Assembly (NCBI RefSeq): GCF_050948215.1
Contig: NC_135157.1
Span: forward strand, 2,542,001 to 2,606,000
Reading direction: 5' to 3'
Length of the DNA: 64,000 bases
DNA from: Halictus rubicundus
Lineage: Eukaryota; Arthropoda; Insecta; Hymenoptera; Halictidae
In this document: positions 36,961 through 48,732 of the stretch, in pieces
Numbering within the stretch: position 1 is the stretch's first letter
How the letters are laid out: every line of letters begins with the position of its first letter
Notes under the pieces: model-generated
Database searches by the model: none
Seen by the model: only the letters and a program-made list of their open reading frames with translations
What the model was told of the DNA's origin: nothing
Program-made: the position numbers and the translations under genes

Positions 36961-38074
36961 CTATTTCTAAAAATGAAATCGATGGACGGCGTTTTGCCAG
37001 TCACAGCTCGATAACATTTGGCAGACCGATACACAAATGCATAGAAAAGTGATCTAAAAATCCCATGACCTTAGGAACGACGACCAACGAAGAAGATGAT
37101 GACCATGATGCTACAGATATTGCCACTATCCCTAAATTTTCGAAATTAAACAGTAATGTTTGAATTATAGTTTTCTACTGCAAGCACAGACAAATTTCTA
37201 GAAGTCTAGCTGTGCCGAAATTTTTCCGTTTTTCATCGATGTTGCTTTCTTTTTCACACAATTCTTTTCTTATCGATAAATTACATTTCCAAGTTTGAAG
37301 ATTGGTCTCATCTGTATTCTATTAGCCCGAGAATCCGGTTACTCCAGGATAAAGATCCGCGAAAATCGACACAGAAAATTGTAGGGCAGGTATTTTTCAG
37401 CAGTTTATACGCTTGGCAAATCGTCGGACCTCCAGCAAACTATACCGATTTGTCCTGGGAGCTCGCGAAAAGCGTTGGAAAAGGTATCGAAGAAATTGGG
37501 ACTTCAAAGACATTTCCCTCCGAGGCAGCGTGCCTTTCTTCTTGGTCGTTCTTCCGGGCGGGTGTCTCTCGCGGAAATAAACTTCGGACGAGCGTGAAAC
37601 TACGTGGAACGTTGTACGTGTCTATTCTTTCGTAGTGCTCCGCCACGACGAGGATGAATGGCGCTGACAGCTAGCGATATTACGAATTTATCGAGGATTC
37701 GACCGACGCTTAGTTGACGTTATGTCAGCCCGACTCACCTTGCTGCATTTCCGTCGTCATTGTAATTCACTTCCCGTTTCGCTGGAATTCTATGAAACAC
37801 CTCAAGGATCGGACAAGTCGAGATGTTCCCTTTTCTATTCGCGAGAACGCGAGAAACTCTTCTGGATTTCCTCTCCTCCACAAGGAAGAGAGATCTGCGC
37901 CTAACTGCTGTTCTTCGAAATCCAATGCGCGGAAGCATGCTCGCCCTTGAGATGTGCGTCACGTGGATTTCCTTCAGACGGAACGACCAGTTTCTGCGCG
38001 ATAAGAATCAATCCTCGATGCGATACGTGCCATCGTTAACACTAGAATTACCGATTAATAAATGCAACTGATGT
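36961..38074. other. Intronic stretch, CpG-rich at 37.4-38.0 kb
   Basis: Nothing was recognised in 36961-37400. 37440-38030 is CpG-rich with overlapping short frames. A TTAACACTAGAATTACCG end of a piggyBac-type element lies at 38036-38053 without a recognised partner. Confidence 0.4.
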
Positions 38075-38075
38075 A

Positions 38076-38466
38076 CAGTCTGGAAGAAAATTAAACTAGA
38101 CATATTTTCAGACAGTATTTTCTGAGATGTTGGAAGGATTAATTTACTAAATAATATGTAAAAAAAATTTGTTGAGATTTCTCGGAATTTCGAAGAGAAA
38201 AATGAAGGTTACGATTTTTAACTTTTTTATCTGCACCTATATAACTTAAAATATGTCTTGTATTTCAAATTTTCATTGTAGGTACAGACAAAAAAAGTAA
38301 AAAATCGTAACCTCCACATTTATCTTTGAAATTCAGAGCAATAGCAATTTGAAAAGACTAATAACTAACTAATTCTTTTAACACATACAAAAAACTCAAG
38401 ACGTTTGGTCTAACATTTAAGAAGTTACTAGTTTTTAAAGGGCCCACTTAATTTCTACTCCGACTG
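38076..38466. mobile_element. Palindromic MITE with CAGTC ends and TA duplication
   Basis: The ends are CAGTCTGGAAGAAAATTAAA and the inverse of AATTTCTACTCCGACTG, flanked by TA. Inside, AGGTTACGATTTTTAACTTT on the left pairs with the inverse of AAAGTAAAAAATCGTAACCT on the right, so the 391-bp element is a near-complete hairpin. A truncated relative lies at 809-1007. Confidence 0.7.
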
Positions 38467-39309
38467 TATATTGCTTTGTAATAATGACGTGACTTCATAC
38501 AGTTTTTATCGTAACAATGAAGAAGCTCATTCGAAAATTTCTGATGAAAACATTTTTATAATTTCAGCAGTTGTGAAAGAAAAAATTAGGAAATCAGTGA
38601 TTGGTTTGGTTGTTCTGCTGTTAATCATTAGACTACGGATCTTTATGCAACTTCCCATTTTCATAGTTTATTCTCTAAAAACTGAGAAAAATAGATTAAA
38701 CCAAAAATATCAGCACATTTATACGTTGACTGTACATCGATCATATATAAGCGACACGATACTTCATTCGTCTTTAAAAATTAATTTTTCTCGTAACAAA
38801 TTTTCTTAAATCGAATTTCAAATATACGAAAATACCAAAAGTTTTTAAAAAGTCGATTGCGTTATGCATAAATTACTACAATTATTAAAAGAAGAAACGA
38901 ATGTCTATGCAACTCCTGTTTCTTGCAATTAGTGCAAAAAATGTTTCTGTTGCACGAAGATCCGCTCAAATAATTTCAACGCTGATTCAACGTAGACGAC
39001 CGAAGCCTCTAGCGAATAGTACGGCTCGCGTTCCGCGCAGGTACGAGGTAGTTGAGCTGCGAATTTGTTTTTCCCTCGTAATTGAATCAATTTTTTCCCG
39101 GTGCACGATCGATCACTCGCTGGGAGATTTAATCAACCGGGAGATCGCTCGTCACGCCGCTCCTTCGTATAGTGACGGCTTTATCCATTACGTGACGGAA
39201 CGGAACGGAACGGTGTGTGTCCGGCGCTAGCATAATCTGTATAAGGTGCGAGACAAACCCCTTTTCAGATGCAATCAAAACACTTATTCGTCAGGCCGTC
39301 GCGGAACAA

Positions 39310-39311
<2 letters not shown>
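38467..39311. other. Intronic stretch with an isolated MITE end
   Basis: TTAATCATTAGACTACGGAT followed by CTTTATGCA (38615-38643) matches the TAGACTGCGG family left end; no right end was recognised. The AATTTCAGCAGTTGTGAAAG block at 38561-38580 resembles 17.58 kb. 38990-39240 is CpG-rich. No exon is supported. Confidence 0.4.

Positions 39312-39375
<64 letters not shown>
39312..39375. repeat. (GA)n microsatellite
   Basis: About 32 uninterrupted GA units. Open frames crossing it are artefacts of the repeat. Confidence 0.95.
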
Positions 39376-39379
<4 letters not shown>

Positions 39380-39781
39380 CCTGTCGATCTCAGGCCCGTC
39401 GTCCTGCGTCATCCTGGGAAAGGAAAAGGACGTGAAGTGTGTTCGAACGGAGGTCGTGGGTCCGGTGTGCAAATGAAACCTGGCCAAATTAATTGAACAT
39501 CCATCTCAATTACGGCGCTCGGTACGTGAATACGGTCGTAGATGCATTCCCGTTCGAGATCTTACGCGTGTGTACACAGCATATATCGGTCGCGGACGCC
39601 GACAATTCTATCCCTGCGGACGATCCAGCAGGACAATGCATCCTGGACAGAATAATTCACTGAGGCCATTATGGTCGGTCCAGGACAAGGGCTTTATTAT
39701 TGACTTACGACTAATAGTCACGCTGCGGATTACGCGTGTGTGTACGGTGTGGTACGCGCTTGCGCTTGTCTGCCCTTTCTG

Positions 39782-39831
39782 TCTCTCTCTCTCTCTCTTT
39801 CTCTTTCGAGCAACGTTTGCTCGACTCTCTC

Positions 39832-39899
<68 letters not shown>
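39782..39899. repeat. (CT)n microsatellite, interrupted
   Basis: CT runs at 39782-39802 and 39824-39899 are separated by a short unique spacer containing CGAGCAACGTTTGCTCGA, itself a near-perfect palindrome. The run is complementary to the GA repeat about 460 bp upstream. Confidence 0.92.
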
Positions 39900-39901
<2 letters not shown>

Positions 39902-40430
39902 ACCATCTTTCACCCTCTCGTTTTCTCTCGGTCTTCCAGTAATCGGTGTAGCTGTTCTCCGCATAGCGTGCCTTCGATCTATTGCTCATTTCCCGGTGAA
40001 TGCTGATCGAATGAGCTGCGTCGCGATGCCTGGAAATTCACAGTCCTCTCCCTTTCATGTACCCCGCTACGAATTTCCGGTGTCTCGACGAAAGCAGATC
40101 GCTTACGTCCGACGCGAACAAAGATTAGTCCTCGAAACCTGTAGTTCGTTTAACGAGTCGAGCTGATGCAAATAAATCAGTCACCCGCTGCTACGGTGAC
40201 TCGAAAATCACGGGAAACTGGTACCCCGCCTCTGAGTTCCATTTAACCTAAAATTTCGCGGCATTTCGAATATTTTATACAAAGCCATATACATAATATT
40301 TGTATACTTGTATTCAATATTTCTTGACATGCCATCATAGTCGACATATCGACAATCGGTGCCACACCGCTGCCGAAACTATCGCCTTATTTAGAACAAA
40401 GCTCCACGACGGGATTATTTCTAGAAATGC
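39900..40430. other. Intronic stretch, nothing identified
   Basis: Moderately GC-rich to 40180 and AT-rich after it. No domain or repeat end was recognised. Confidence 0.4.
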
Positions 40431-40563
40431 AGCTGTCAAATTGCGACTTGACGCCATTAGACTTTTTCTTGTGGGGACATGTTATTCAAGAATTTTTGTT
40501 GAAGAATGTAATGCGCAGATTGATTTAAAATTTGAGGTATCATTTATTAACGTCATAATGTAA
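40431..40563 (+). pseudogene. Fragment of a Tc1/mariner-type transposase
   Basis: In one plus-strand frame the sequence reads CDLTPLDFFLWGHVIQEFL. This matches the third-aspartate block of Tc1/mariner-type transposases (S-P-D-L-T-P-L-D-F-F-L-W-G), with the preceding residues decayed. Upstream and downstream homology is lost to frame changes and stops. This is a relic of a different lineage from the mariner at 11.6 kb. Confidence 0.55.
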
Positions 40564-41490
40564 ACAAAAATATTTTTTATACATTTTTATCGATAATATC
40601 AATGGTGCAATGTCGGCTTGAAAATGGCATCCTGGAAATGCGCCGTGCAGCGTACAGTGCACTAAAATGATGTGAATCTAAAAAATCAAAATGGAATCGT
40701 TAGTTTATGCAAATACGCACAACGCGACATACTTGTTTTGTTAAAATTTACAAAATTGCAAAAATGGCGAAGTTTAAAAAAACGGATTTCTGTTATGATT
40801 TTCTGTTAATGACAATGTTTTAAATAAAATATTAAAAAATCGAAGCTCGTCATGTTGTGACTAATTATTTATAGAATATATATACCAAGTTTCATAAAGA
40901 TCGAGTAATCAGTTTTTGTGCTACGTTGCACGGCGTGTAAAATTTTGCGTCTCGAGAAAAATGCGTTTAAAGTTTGACTAACGTGAAAAACACGTTACAT
41001 GTTTGTATATCGTGAAAAGATCTTAATTCATTTTAACTTACCGCGGTTTTTTGCTAATCTGCGATTTCAGGTCCATGTAACAGATCTTCCTCTTCCTCAA
41101 AAAGTTGTACTTCTGCCATTTTTTCTTCTTTTCGAGAAGCACAAGCCTTTCCGACAAAAGTCCGACTACGTGAGTCGCTCCGCCCAATACAAACGTTCAC
41201 TTTATTTTGAAAATAACGTACAAGAACATCTCTGATCGCTTTCTAACTTTTTTTATCGTGTTCTTGAGGAAATTTCCTATCGATTTAAATTAAAAAAAAA
41301 TGCTAAAAAATTTCATTTTGTACAAGATTCCTTTCTTAAGTCTCTCGTTTATTTCAACGAACCACAAACTGTTGACGATCTCAAAGAAAACATTATTCTT
41401 GTTATCGGTAAGACACTAGCTGATTTATCTGCCGGAGTTATCGAAAATTGATTATATCGTATTCACTGCACCAAAAGGAATCATGGAGGT
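40564..41490. other. AT-rich intronic stretch, nothing identified
   Basis: The frame at 40999-41235 contains no recognised domain. No repeat ends were found. Confidence 0.4.
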
Positions 41491-41498
41491 CATTCGAA

Positions 41499-41696
41499 TA
41501 GAGCTCTTACTATCCGGATGTTTAAGTATTTGGATCACTCATAACTTGAAATCCGGACCCGAATATCCGACATGAGGTATCCGGATGTCCGGATAGTAGG
41601 AGCCTTAGCCCTCATAATCGGATCTAAAGCTCAATCCGGATTTTTAGTTACAATGAATAATGCGAATACTTGAATATTCGGGTAGTAAGAGCCCTA
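41499..41696. mobile_element. hAT-type MITE with TAGRGCTCTTACTA ends
   Basis: The left end TAGAGCTCTTACTATCCGGA and the right end TCGGGTAGTAAGAGCCCTA are inverted copies, extending to about 33 bp with mismatches. The flanks CATTCGAA (41491-41498) and CATTTTAA (41697-41704) agree at 6 of 8 positions, fitting an 8-bp hAT duplication. The 198-bp interior repeats the word TCCGGA many times. Non-coding. Confidence 0.7.
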
Positions 41697-41927
41697 CATT
41701 TTAATGATATTGTATTTCATGTGTAATGTCATCGAATGTACTTCAAAGTGAAGCAGTGGGTGTTAGATTTTCTTTTGTGCTTTTCGCTTTATGGCAATTC
41801 AAACTTCCCATTACAAATAGGAAACGTGAAACGCACACATTTACTCATGGCACACTTGAGTTTTTAGCAATTTGTTAACTAGAAACAAGTCAGTAAAAGA
41901 TTCGAGGCTTCCACGGCCCGGCATCGA

Positions 41928-42145
41928 CAGTAAAAAACATAGAAACAGCATTAATAGTCAAAAATATAAAAAATAGCCTCGGCAGTAAAAAACACAAAAA
42001 GTAGTCTCAACGGTAAAAAAAAAAATAAAATACAGAAAACAGCTCCAACAGAAAAAACAGAAAACAGCTTCAACGGTTAAAAAAATACAGCCTCACCAGT
42101 AAGAGATACAAAATACAGTCTCGACAGTAAAAAATGCCACCAGGA
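41928..42145. repeat. Degenerate A-rich tandem repeat
   Basis: Units of roughly 30-37 bp share a CAGTAAAAAA / CGGTAAAAAA block followed by ACAGAAAACAGC or ATACAGCCTC. At least six units are recognisable. Confidence 0.65.
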
Positions 42146-42437
42146 ACAATGGAAACATAACAAGAATTGCGAAGAATCGATACATTACTTCTGACTTACT
42201 AAAGTTGTTAAAGAAAAATTGAAATTGTTATGAGATCGTAAGAGATTCGTGTTTCCGGCATTCATGAAGACAATTTTTATTTTACACAAAAATCCAGTCT
42301 ACCATGATAAAAAGAAGGAATTAAACTATTATTAAATTTACAGTACGTTGCACTGCACTAACGCAAAGCGCGACGCTCCTCTTGAAATTTTAATATAGTT
42401 TATACACCGAATTCAAACATGCAATTACTGACAAAGC

Positions 42438-42640
42438 TGACTAAAGTGTCGATGAAGACTGATGTCAGTGAAATGAAATGTCCATGAAAACTAATGTCGA
42501 TGACATCAGAGTGTCAATGAAAACCGATATCGGTGAAATCACAATGTTAACGAAAACAGAATGTCGGTGAAAACATTTAGCGGTGAAGTAGTGTCGATGT
42601 AAACATTGTCGAGGAACTCATTGTCGGTTAAGTGAAACGG
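42438..42640. repeat. Degenerate ~16-bp periodic repeat, GTCGGTGAAAAC core
   Basis: About twelve successive units resemble ATGTCGATGAAAACTG, with the steps GTCGATGAA, GTCAATGAAAAC and GTCGGTGAAAAC recurring every 15-17 bp. The array closes with AGTGAAACGGACCC. The same core and a related closing block occur on the right side of the element at 53161-53764. Confidence 0.6.
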
Positions 42641-43168
42641 ACCCGCCGAATTGCCTCAAATGCGACGATGCAACAAAAATTAAAAAATTAAATTAAAAAA
42701 ATATCGATACTTTCTCCGCAAGTTCTTGTCACAATTTGTCGAAGTCTGATTAAGAGGAACGAATCCTTCGATGAGCTCGGTTCTCCTGTAACTATACGCC
42801 CGGTGCTATTCTAATTTGCGGGCAGATTCGATTATAGTGATTGCCGTGAAAGTATTCGTGACCCTTCGCGGCGACGAATTAAAGTGGACGACGATTGCTC
42901 CGTTGCCGATATTCTAGGGGAAATGAATATTCCGATGTCTGAAACTGTAAAAAGGAATGCAGAGTAGAAACGCAAGCTTCTATAGACGAGTTAAGATTTT
43001 TATCGATCGTTAAAAACGGTTTTGCCGATGCATGGAAGAATTTAACTTGCTTGCTCTGTTATTATTATTGACGAGGAATTAAATAAGAGTTCTATAAAAT
43101 ACAATAATATCGAAGAATGTTACGTTTGTTTTATGCAAGTTAAAACAAGCAGACAAATGAGTAATATA
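42641..43168. other. Intronic stretch, nothing identified
   Basis: Mixed composition, with a more CpG-rich patch at 42760-42930. No repeat or coding signal was recognised. Confidence 0.4.
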
Positions 43169-43620
43169 AAGGGTAAACCATGAATTGTGACCAGTAGAGA
43201 TTACTCTGTTATTAGCAGTCCTCCAACGCCGGAAAATAGGCGACAGAGAATTGTAGATGCATGCTCAGCTATCAGTGCAGAGGTCATAGAAAATGCTAAA
43301 CACTTTTTTATCCGCCTGCAATCGTCATTGCAGCTAACGGACACCATTTTGAACATCGTTTAAATTAAGCTAAAAGTTATGTTATGATACTTACCGAATA
43401 CGTCTCGAAATCCTCTAACAGATAGGCGTAAAAAAATATAGGTGTATTTACAAAAAATTGAAGGTGTCCTTGAAAAATCATGAAAAAAGTAGTTGACAAA
43501 AAATTTGCTATAGTCACATGAAAGCTCTGTTAAAACCATGCTATATCTGATAAAAACATTTTCGATCGGACTGCTAATGACAGAGTAATCTCTACTGGTC
43601 ACGATTCGTGGTTCACCCGG
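43169..43620. mobile_element. 452-bp MITE with long inverted ends
   Basis: Inverted repeats of about 52 bp flank the element. The left includes GTGACCAGTAGAGATTACTC then TGTTATTAGCAGTCC, and the right includes the inverse with few mismatches. The outer bases are TATA on both sides (43165-43168 and 43621-43624), suggesting a TA or TATA target duplication. The interior has no recognised coding sequence. Confidence 0.78.
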
Positions 43621-46600
43621 TATAGCACCAAAACTCGCTATTCTTGAAAAATGTTAGAATATTTATTGTAATTGTTATTAATAGTATTATTGTTGCCCGG
43701 AATTTGTGCGTTATTCGATATTCGCGCCAAGTAATGATAATCGTACGAGTACAGCACACAGAAGCGATCAAACTGTGATTCGTCAAAAATGGAAAACGAC
43801 AGCGAATGTAATATAAAAAATTTGATGATGTAAAAAAATTGGTATCAAAATACATACCATCAGCACATCATGATTGGTACAATAAACTTAAGAACGGTGG
43901 TGAAAATGATGGTGATGAACAAGATGTTTTGTGAATCAAGTTTATTTTTTTGTTATAAAATAATATTATTTTTTTCTACAATTATTGTATTACATTTTGC
44001 AATATAATGTATTCAATAGTTTTACTACTAGATACATATCATCGGTACGTTAAGATTTGTGACGAGAACTGAATCGTGGCTGTGAGGATGATAGTAATAA
44101 GTATAACCTTCTGTAAAAAATGTCTAGTTATGAAATGATGTTAAATAAAATATAAAATCCTATTCAATAAAATAAATATATCGTTAATTGTTTTCTAATG
44201 TTTTTACTGAATAAATGAGAAGTTCAAATAGTTAGCCGTTTGTTGCTCTGAACGTATCTATAGGAATGTAGATCAATTTTTGGAAGAATTTCATCTCGTT
44301 CGGGGCAACAATCAATCACAAACGTCTCATGATATGACCGTTTGTTGCACCGAACTATCGAAGAAATTTGTTCTTTTACAGTGACGTCGAAATCGAGCTG
44401 ACCGTTTGTTACCCTGAGCTCTTGGCCAACTTTTCGGCGAAAATCGAGCGTGCCTTTGACTTTGCAAGGCAATGTATGTTCTGGAGTTACGAAACGAGTT
44501 CCACGAGCAACGAAAGGAAACGTCGTCCTCGTAGAATCCGTTCCAGATCGATTTGAAATGGGCGATCGCGTTCTTCCCCGAGTTTAGAAAAGTGTATCTG
44601 GCAGGTCCTCAACGATATCGTCCAGATCGGTCTAACAAACGAGCAGCTTCGAATAGGGGTTGATAGCAGCGTTCTCCGGCAGACGCACGGTAATCTGTAA
44701 ACCAATCATACGGGCCCATGGAACGGATCCACCCCAATTGGTCGCATCTATATTCCTTGTTCTGCCCGGACCGGATCCGTCCGTTCGACCGCATCTTCTC
44801 GCAACCCGCCCGGATGACTCATTTCCATATTACAGTAAGATCAATCCGGGCCAGGGTTACGGATCCACGACCAGCCGATGAAGTTTGGCAGGTGTCCGTC
44901 ATGTTGATCCTCTAAAGATCGCGGCGCCACAAGCCAGCCGCATATCAAGCGTCTGAATCTCCAACGAAACTTTCGATGACTGTACAGGATGTTCTGCAAT
45001 GTGTAGGATCCACTTCTAAAATGGGCAGATGACGACGCACTGGTAAAAGTTCATACGAACGTGTGTCCTATCTGATCTTGTTTCAACGTTATAGTAATTT
45101 TTGTAAAGTAGACTCTTGTACAACTCAATCGAAGAACTGTGTAAAAAGACTGTATTATATGTTTTAAGTGGCAGTGAATGCAGAGAAGTAAATGTACAAA
45201 ATATTGTTTAAAAAGACTAGACACTGTTTACATAGGTATGTAGGATATATGTATACAGTCTTTTTAAACAATTATTTGATCGAACTATTTACAGTTTCAT
45301 TGAATATCATTAATTCCCATATTTGTCTAATGTGTACACAGTAATTTGTTAACCAATCACATTCACGATTTTGATCGAATATTTACTGCCAGGGGTAGCA
45401 GGTAATTTCTGACAAATTATTAAAAATCCGTGAATTTCCAATGCATCCGGCTACTAATTTTCCGTGTTCCGACGTGATCTTGAAAATCGATCGCGCCTCG
45501 TTAGAAAGCTGTTAGCAAACAATGGGAGTCGAGGGTGTACATACGGCACAATGGGACGTGAAACAAATTTTTTCCGTTTGACCACGGTCAATTTTCCGCG
45601 GACATGCCGGCCGGCAAACTCTTTTTAATTATTTTTAACAACCGTTGTTCTGGGCATTCCGAAATTCAAACGAAAGGGGAAAATAAAGAGGAGAGACCGG
45701 CCGGCCGGCCGAAGGGTTGGAGCAAAACGTGGATAGGGTTACTGACGATTTCGATTGCGCATCGCTCAAACCGAGCGCGTTGGATTTCGCGAATGCTTTT
45801 TTGATCCATCCCAGCCACCGCTATCTGCGAGGGCGGGGGTTTGGTTTTGGCTAGGGGATGACGCGAGGGTGCTCTCGCTTGCTCCCCAGGCGCCAATGAC
45901 GCCAATCTCCCGTGTAAATCGCGACATATTTCACCAGCTGCCGGGGTGGGCACGGTGAACCTCCATGCCTACACCCCCTGCCCCAACCCGCCGCGCCCTT
46001 TCACGCCCTGCCGAGCCCTCGATCGGTCTTACCGCATTACTTTGAAAATGCTTCGGATAAAAAAGTTCTACGAACTGTTATCTCGAGAGTTATCGCGCGG
46101 CACCAGAGTTTCCCGTCGAAGTTGTCGAGTTGAAAATTCCGCGGCGAGAGCCAACCCCGATGAACCCCAACAGCTACTCGAGACCTGTACCGTCGGGCTA
46201 TTTGCAGTCTGGTGGCTTGAAAATATCATTCGACACCGTCGCGTTTTCTTCTTTGATAATCAATCAATCACTAGTAACTTGATTTTTAACGCAAATCTCG
46301 CATGTGGCTTGAGAAAATCATTTGATACTGCCGTGTTCTTTCTTTCATTTTCATTTTTACATTGAATGTAAAAACTTTAATTTCAATCAACGATAAATTT
46401 TATTGTTGTTTTTTTTCTAACCTTTGCGCATCTTACCTAAAAAAATCGGAAAAAATTCATGAACAATACCTATAAAACTGATACTGTCAAAATATAGGTA
46501 AGTGATATCGCTCTTAAGCTTCAATACGAAATCTGAATTTTTCCGGTCTTCTTGCGGTTTTTAATTTATTACAATCAGGATTTTGGACTTAATGCATTGA

Positions 46601-47376
46601 ATTAATTGCAGTATGTGTCGGGATATTTGTCATCCGTTCGATTTTTTCAAAATTTTAACCAGGGAAAGTAGGCCGAAACTAATTTTTTCCATTTTACTTT
46701 TTCCCATAAAGTGAAATAAAATTCTACTTTGTTGCTGTCAATATATAGCCATTGGAGAGTAAATCTAAACTTCTTTTTGAACGACAAAGAAGTTCTAATC
46801 ATTGCAAACTAAATTGTTGCGCAAGGGCTTCACGAATTTGAACGTTACCAACATTCAGTCAATGAACTTGGAATAAGGTTGGACTGCATTACCTTTCTCG
46901 AATGTGTTGAAACCAACTAATCCCTTCCTTAAAATAAAAACTCGTCCCACCGAAAAAAAACAGCTAAAAATTGTTCGACCCGTTAATTCGCATCGACGCA
47001 GCTTAGCCGAGCGTCGAATACCGTTCTTATTCCCGAACCGCCTGCAGAAAGCAATAACACGTTCCGTCGAATGTCTAAGTAACGAACGGCAGAAACAGCC
47101 GGAGGTTCATGAAAATGGTAGCCGTTCACCGCTACGGCACCTGTTTCGTTCACTGCGACACACCGCCGCCGACAGCAGGGCATCTGGAAACTTGCGAATT
47201 AAGAGATTCGCGAAAGGGGGTCATTCGATTATCTCCGACCATTAAAAGGGTCTGCGCGCCGCCCTATTCCGAACGGCCGTTCCTTTTCCCGTCGCTTCTT
47301 TCCTGAACTTTCTTACACGAGTTTTACATTTTGTCGCGAACCGAGGGTCGAACGGAGAAGAAGAGGGAAACAGGAT

Positions 47377-47380
<4 letters not shown>
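43621..47380. other. Intronic stretch with CpG-rich blocks
   Basis: A 40-codon plus-strand frame at 43812-43934 ends in a Glu/Asp-rich tail (GGENDGDEQDVL) and is unrecognised. Three direct copies of a CCGTTTGTTGC-like block lie at 44236, 44338 and 44401. 44480-44960, 45590-46220 and 46980-47300 are CpG-rich. Near 45206 and 45258 an inverted pair TTGTTTAAAAAGACT / AGTCTTTTTAAACAA occurs. At 46211-46250 and 46303-46343 a direct repeat starting GTGGCTTGA is seen. No exon is supported. Confidence 0.4.
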
Positions 47381-47419
<39 letters not shown>

Positions 47420-47446
47420 GTGAGGAGAGGAGGGAGGAGAGAGGAG
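47381..47446. repeat. GA microsatellite and purine tract
   Basis: A (GA)n run of about 31 bp at 47382-47412 grades into a G/A tract with GGAG repeats. Confidence 0.9.
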
Positions 47447-48060
47447 CTCCGTTGGCGAAGTTCCTCGAAGAAAAAGACTGTCTCGAGCAACGAGCTTCCT
47501 CCCCCTCTTCTCCTTTCCTGAAACACACCCTCTCCAACCCCCGCCGGTTTTCACCCTGCTGTTGTCATTGGTATTCCAAGCGGTCCCGCCAATATTGCGT
47601 TACTAGAACGCGTCCTGCAAACCTGATCGCAGAGACACAGGGCCGCGATGACACCCCGGCGAAAGCCGCTTGTAAGTCACACCGCGATGGCTACGGCTCC
47701 CTTTTAATTTACACCGACCGAAATTAATGCTTCACCCCGTTTCCCCGCCCCGTTTCGGCCACATCGTAATCGAGACCACCTTTCGGGTCTCGATTTTTTT
47801 CAATCGTCTTGCGATGAAACAGCTTCATCGCTTTCAATTCACCCGACGCTCCCAATTGCGACCGACACTTCTGGGAGTTACTGAACATTGATACCGAGCG
47901 GCTCGGAGGCATTTGATACAGTTAATCTTCTGCAATGTCGGAGGAGTGCAAGCGATGAAATGTTCTAAATGAAATTTAAGCGACTCTTACCTTTTGGCAT
48001 CTTTAAACGAGTTTCTGTCGGAACGGTGATCATCAAAAAAGTGTAATAGTAGTGTAGTGT
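47447..48060. other. Intronic stretch, nothing identified
   Basis: CpG-rich to about 47780, then mixed, ending with a short GTGTAGTGTAGTG run near 48052. No feature is supported. Confidence 0.4.
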
Positions 48061-48732
48061 AGTGACTCATATGATTGTTTAAACATTTGTGAAAGCAGAA
48101 TAACTTTGATCCTATGAGTAATAGATGATTGAAAATGGTGAAACACAGTTTTTCACCATTTTTTGACTATAATCGCGATATTTAACATTTTTTATCGTTA
48201 GCTCAAGGTTAGCTAATTTCGATGAAATTTTCAGAATGTATGTAACTAACACGAGTTTACGAAACGTATTTTTTTAATTTTCAATACTATCTCACATAAA
48301 ATGCTATATGATAAAGAGCAACCTTTAATATTTTCATCTAGCAAATTAATTCTTCTTACTTCACAAACAAAGTGGTTTGATCCATTTTCAAAGAAAGCTA
48401 TTCCCCTTTAACTCCCATACGATGCTCATGGTGGAAATTCAGCCATTTACTTTTTTTACACACTGTAAAACGATTGATCTCTTTCTGTCTGTGTTGTGAG
48501 ATATATTCCTTTATAATGTGACGTTATAAATAAAACACAATTTGTTGATTTAATTTATAATGTAAAAATGAGTGGAATATTATTATTATTTATTTATTGG
48601 ATTAATCAATACAAACTATACAATATATGGTTATGTTATAATATGACTTAGTGTGATTATGTAGGATTTTTTGTGCAACTATTTCCGAGGAGCTCTTGCG
48701 GCTTAAGAGTGTCTACCTATTAACGAGAGTCA
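48061..48732. repeat. Probable CAGTGACTC-type element with degraded left end
   Basis: The right end reads TTAACGAGAGTCACTGTA, the inverse of the CAGTGACTC start of the element at 52368. The left side has TAGTGACTCATATGAT. An internal block, TTTCGATGAAATTTTCAGAA, is shared with the palindrome at 52.4-52.96 kb (TTGATGAAATTCTCAGAAT). A small hairpin lies at 48134-48165, with the arms AAAATGGTGAAA and TTTTCACCATTTT. Confidence 0.5.

Noticed and set aside
39217..40006. Open frames of 67-198 codons with long Arg-Glu or Ser-Leu runs
   Set aside because: They translate GA/CT microsatellites, so the frames are artefacts of repeats without stops.
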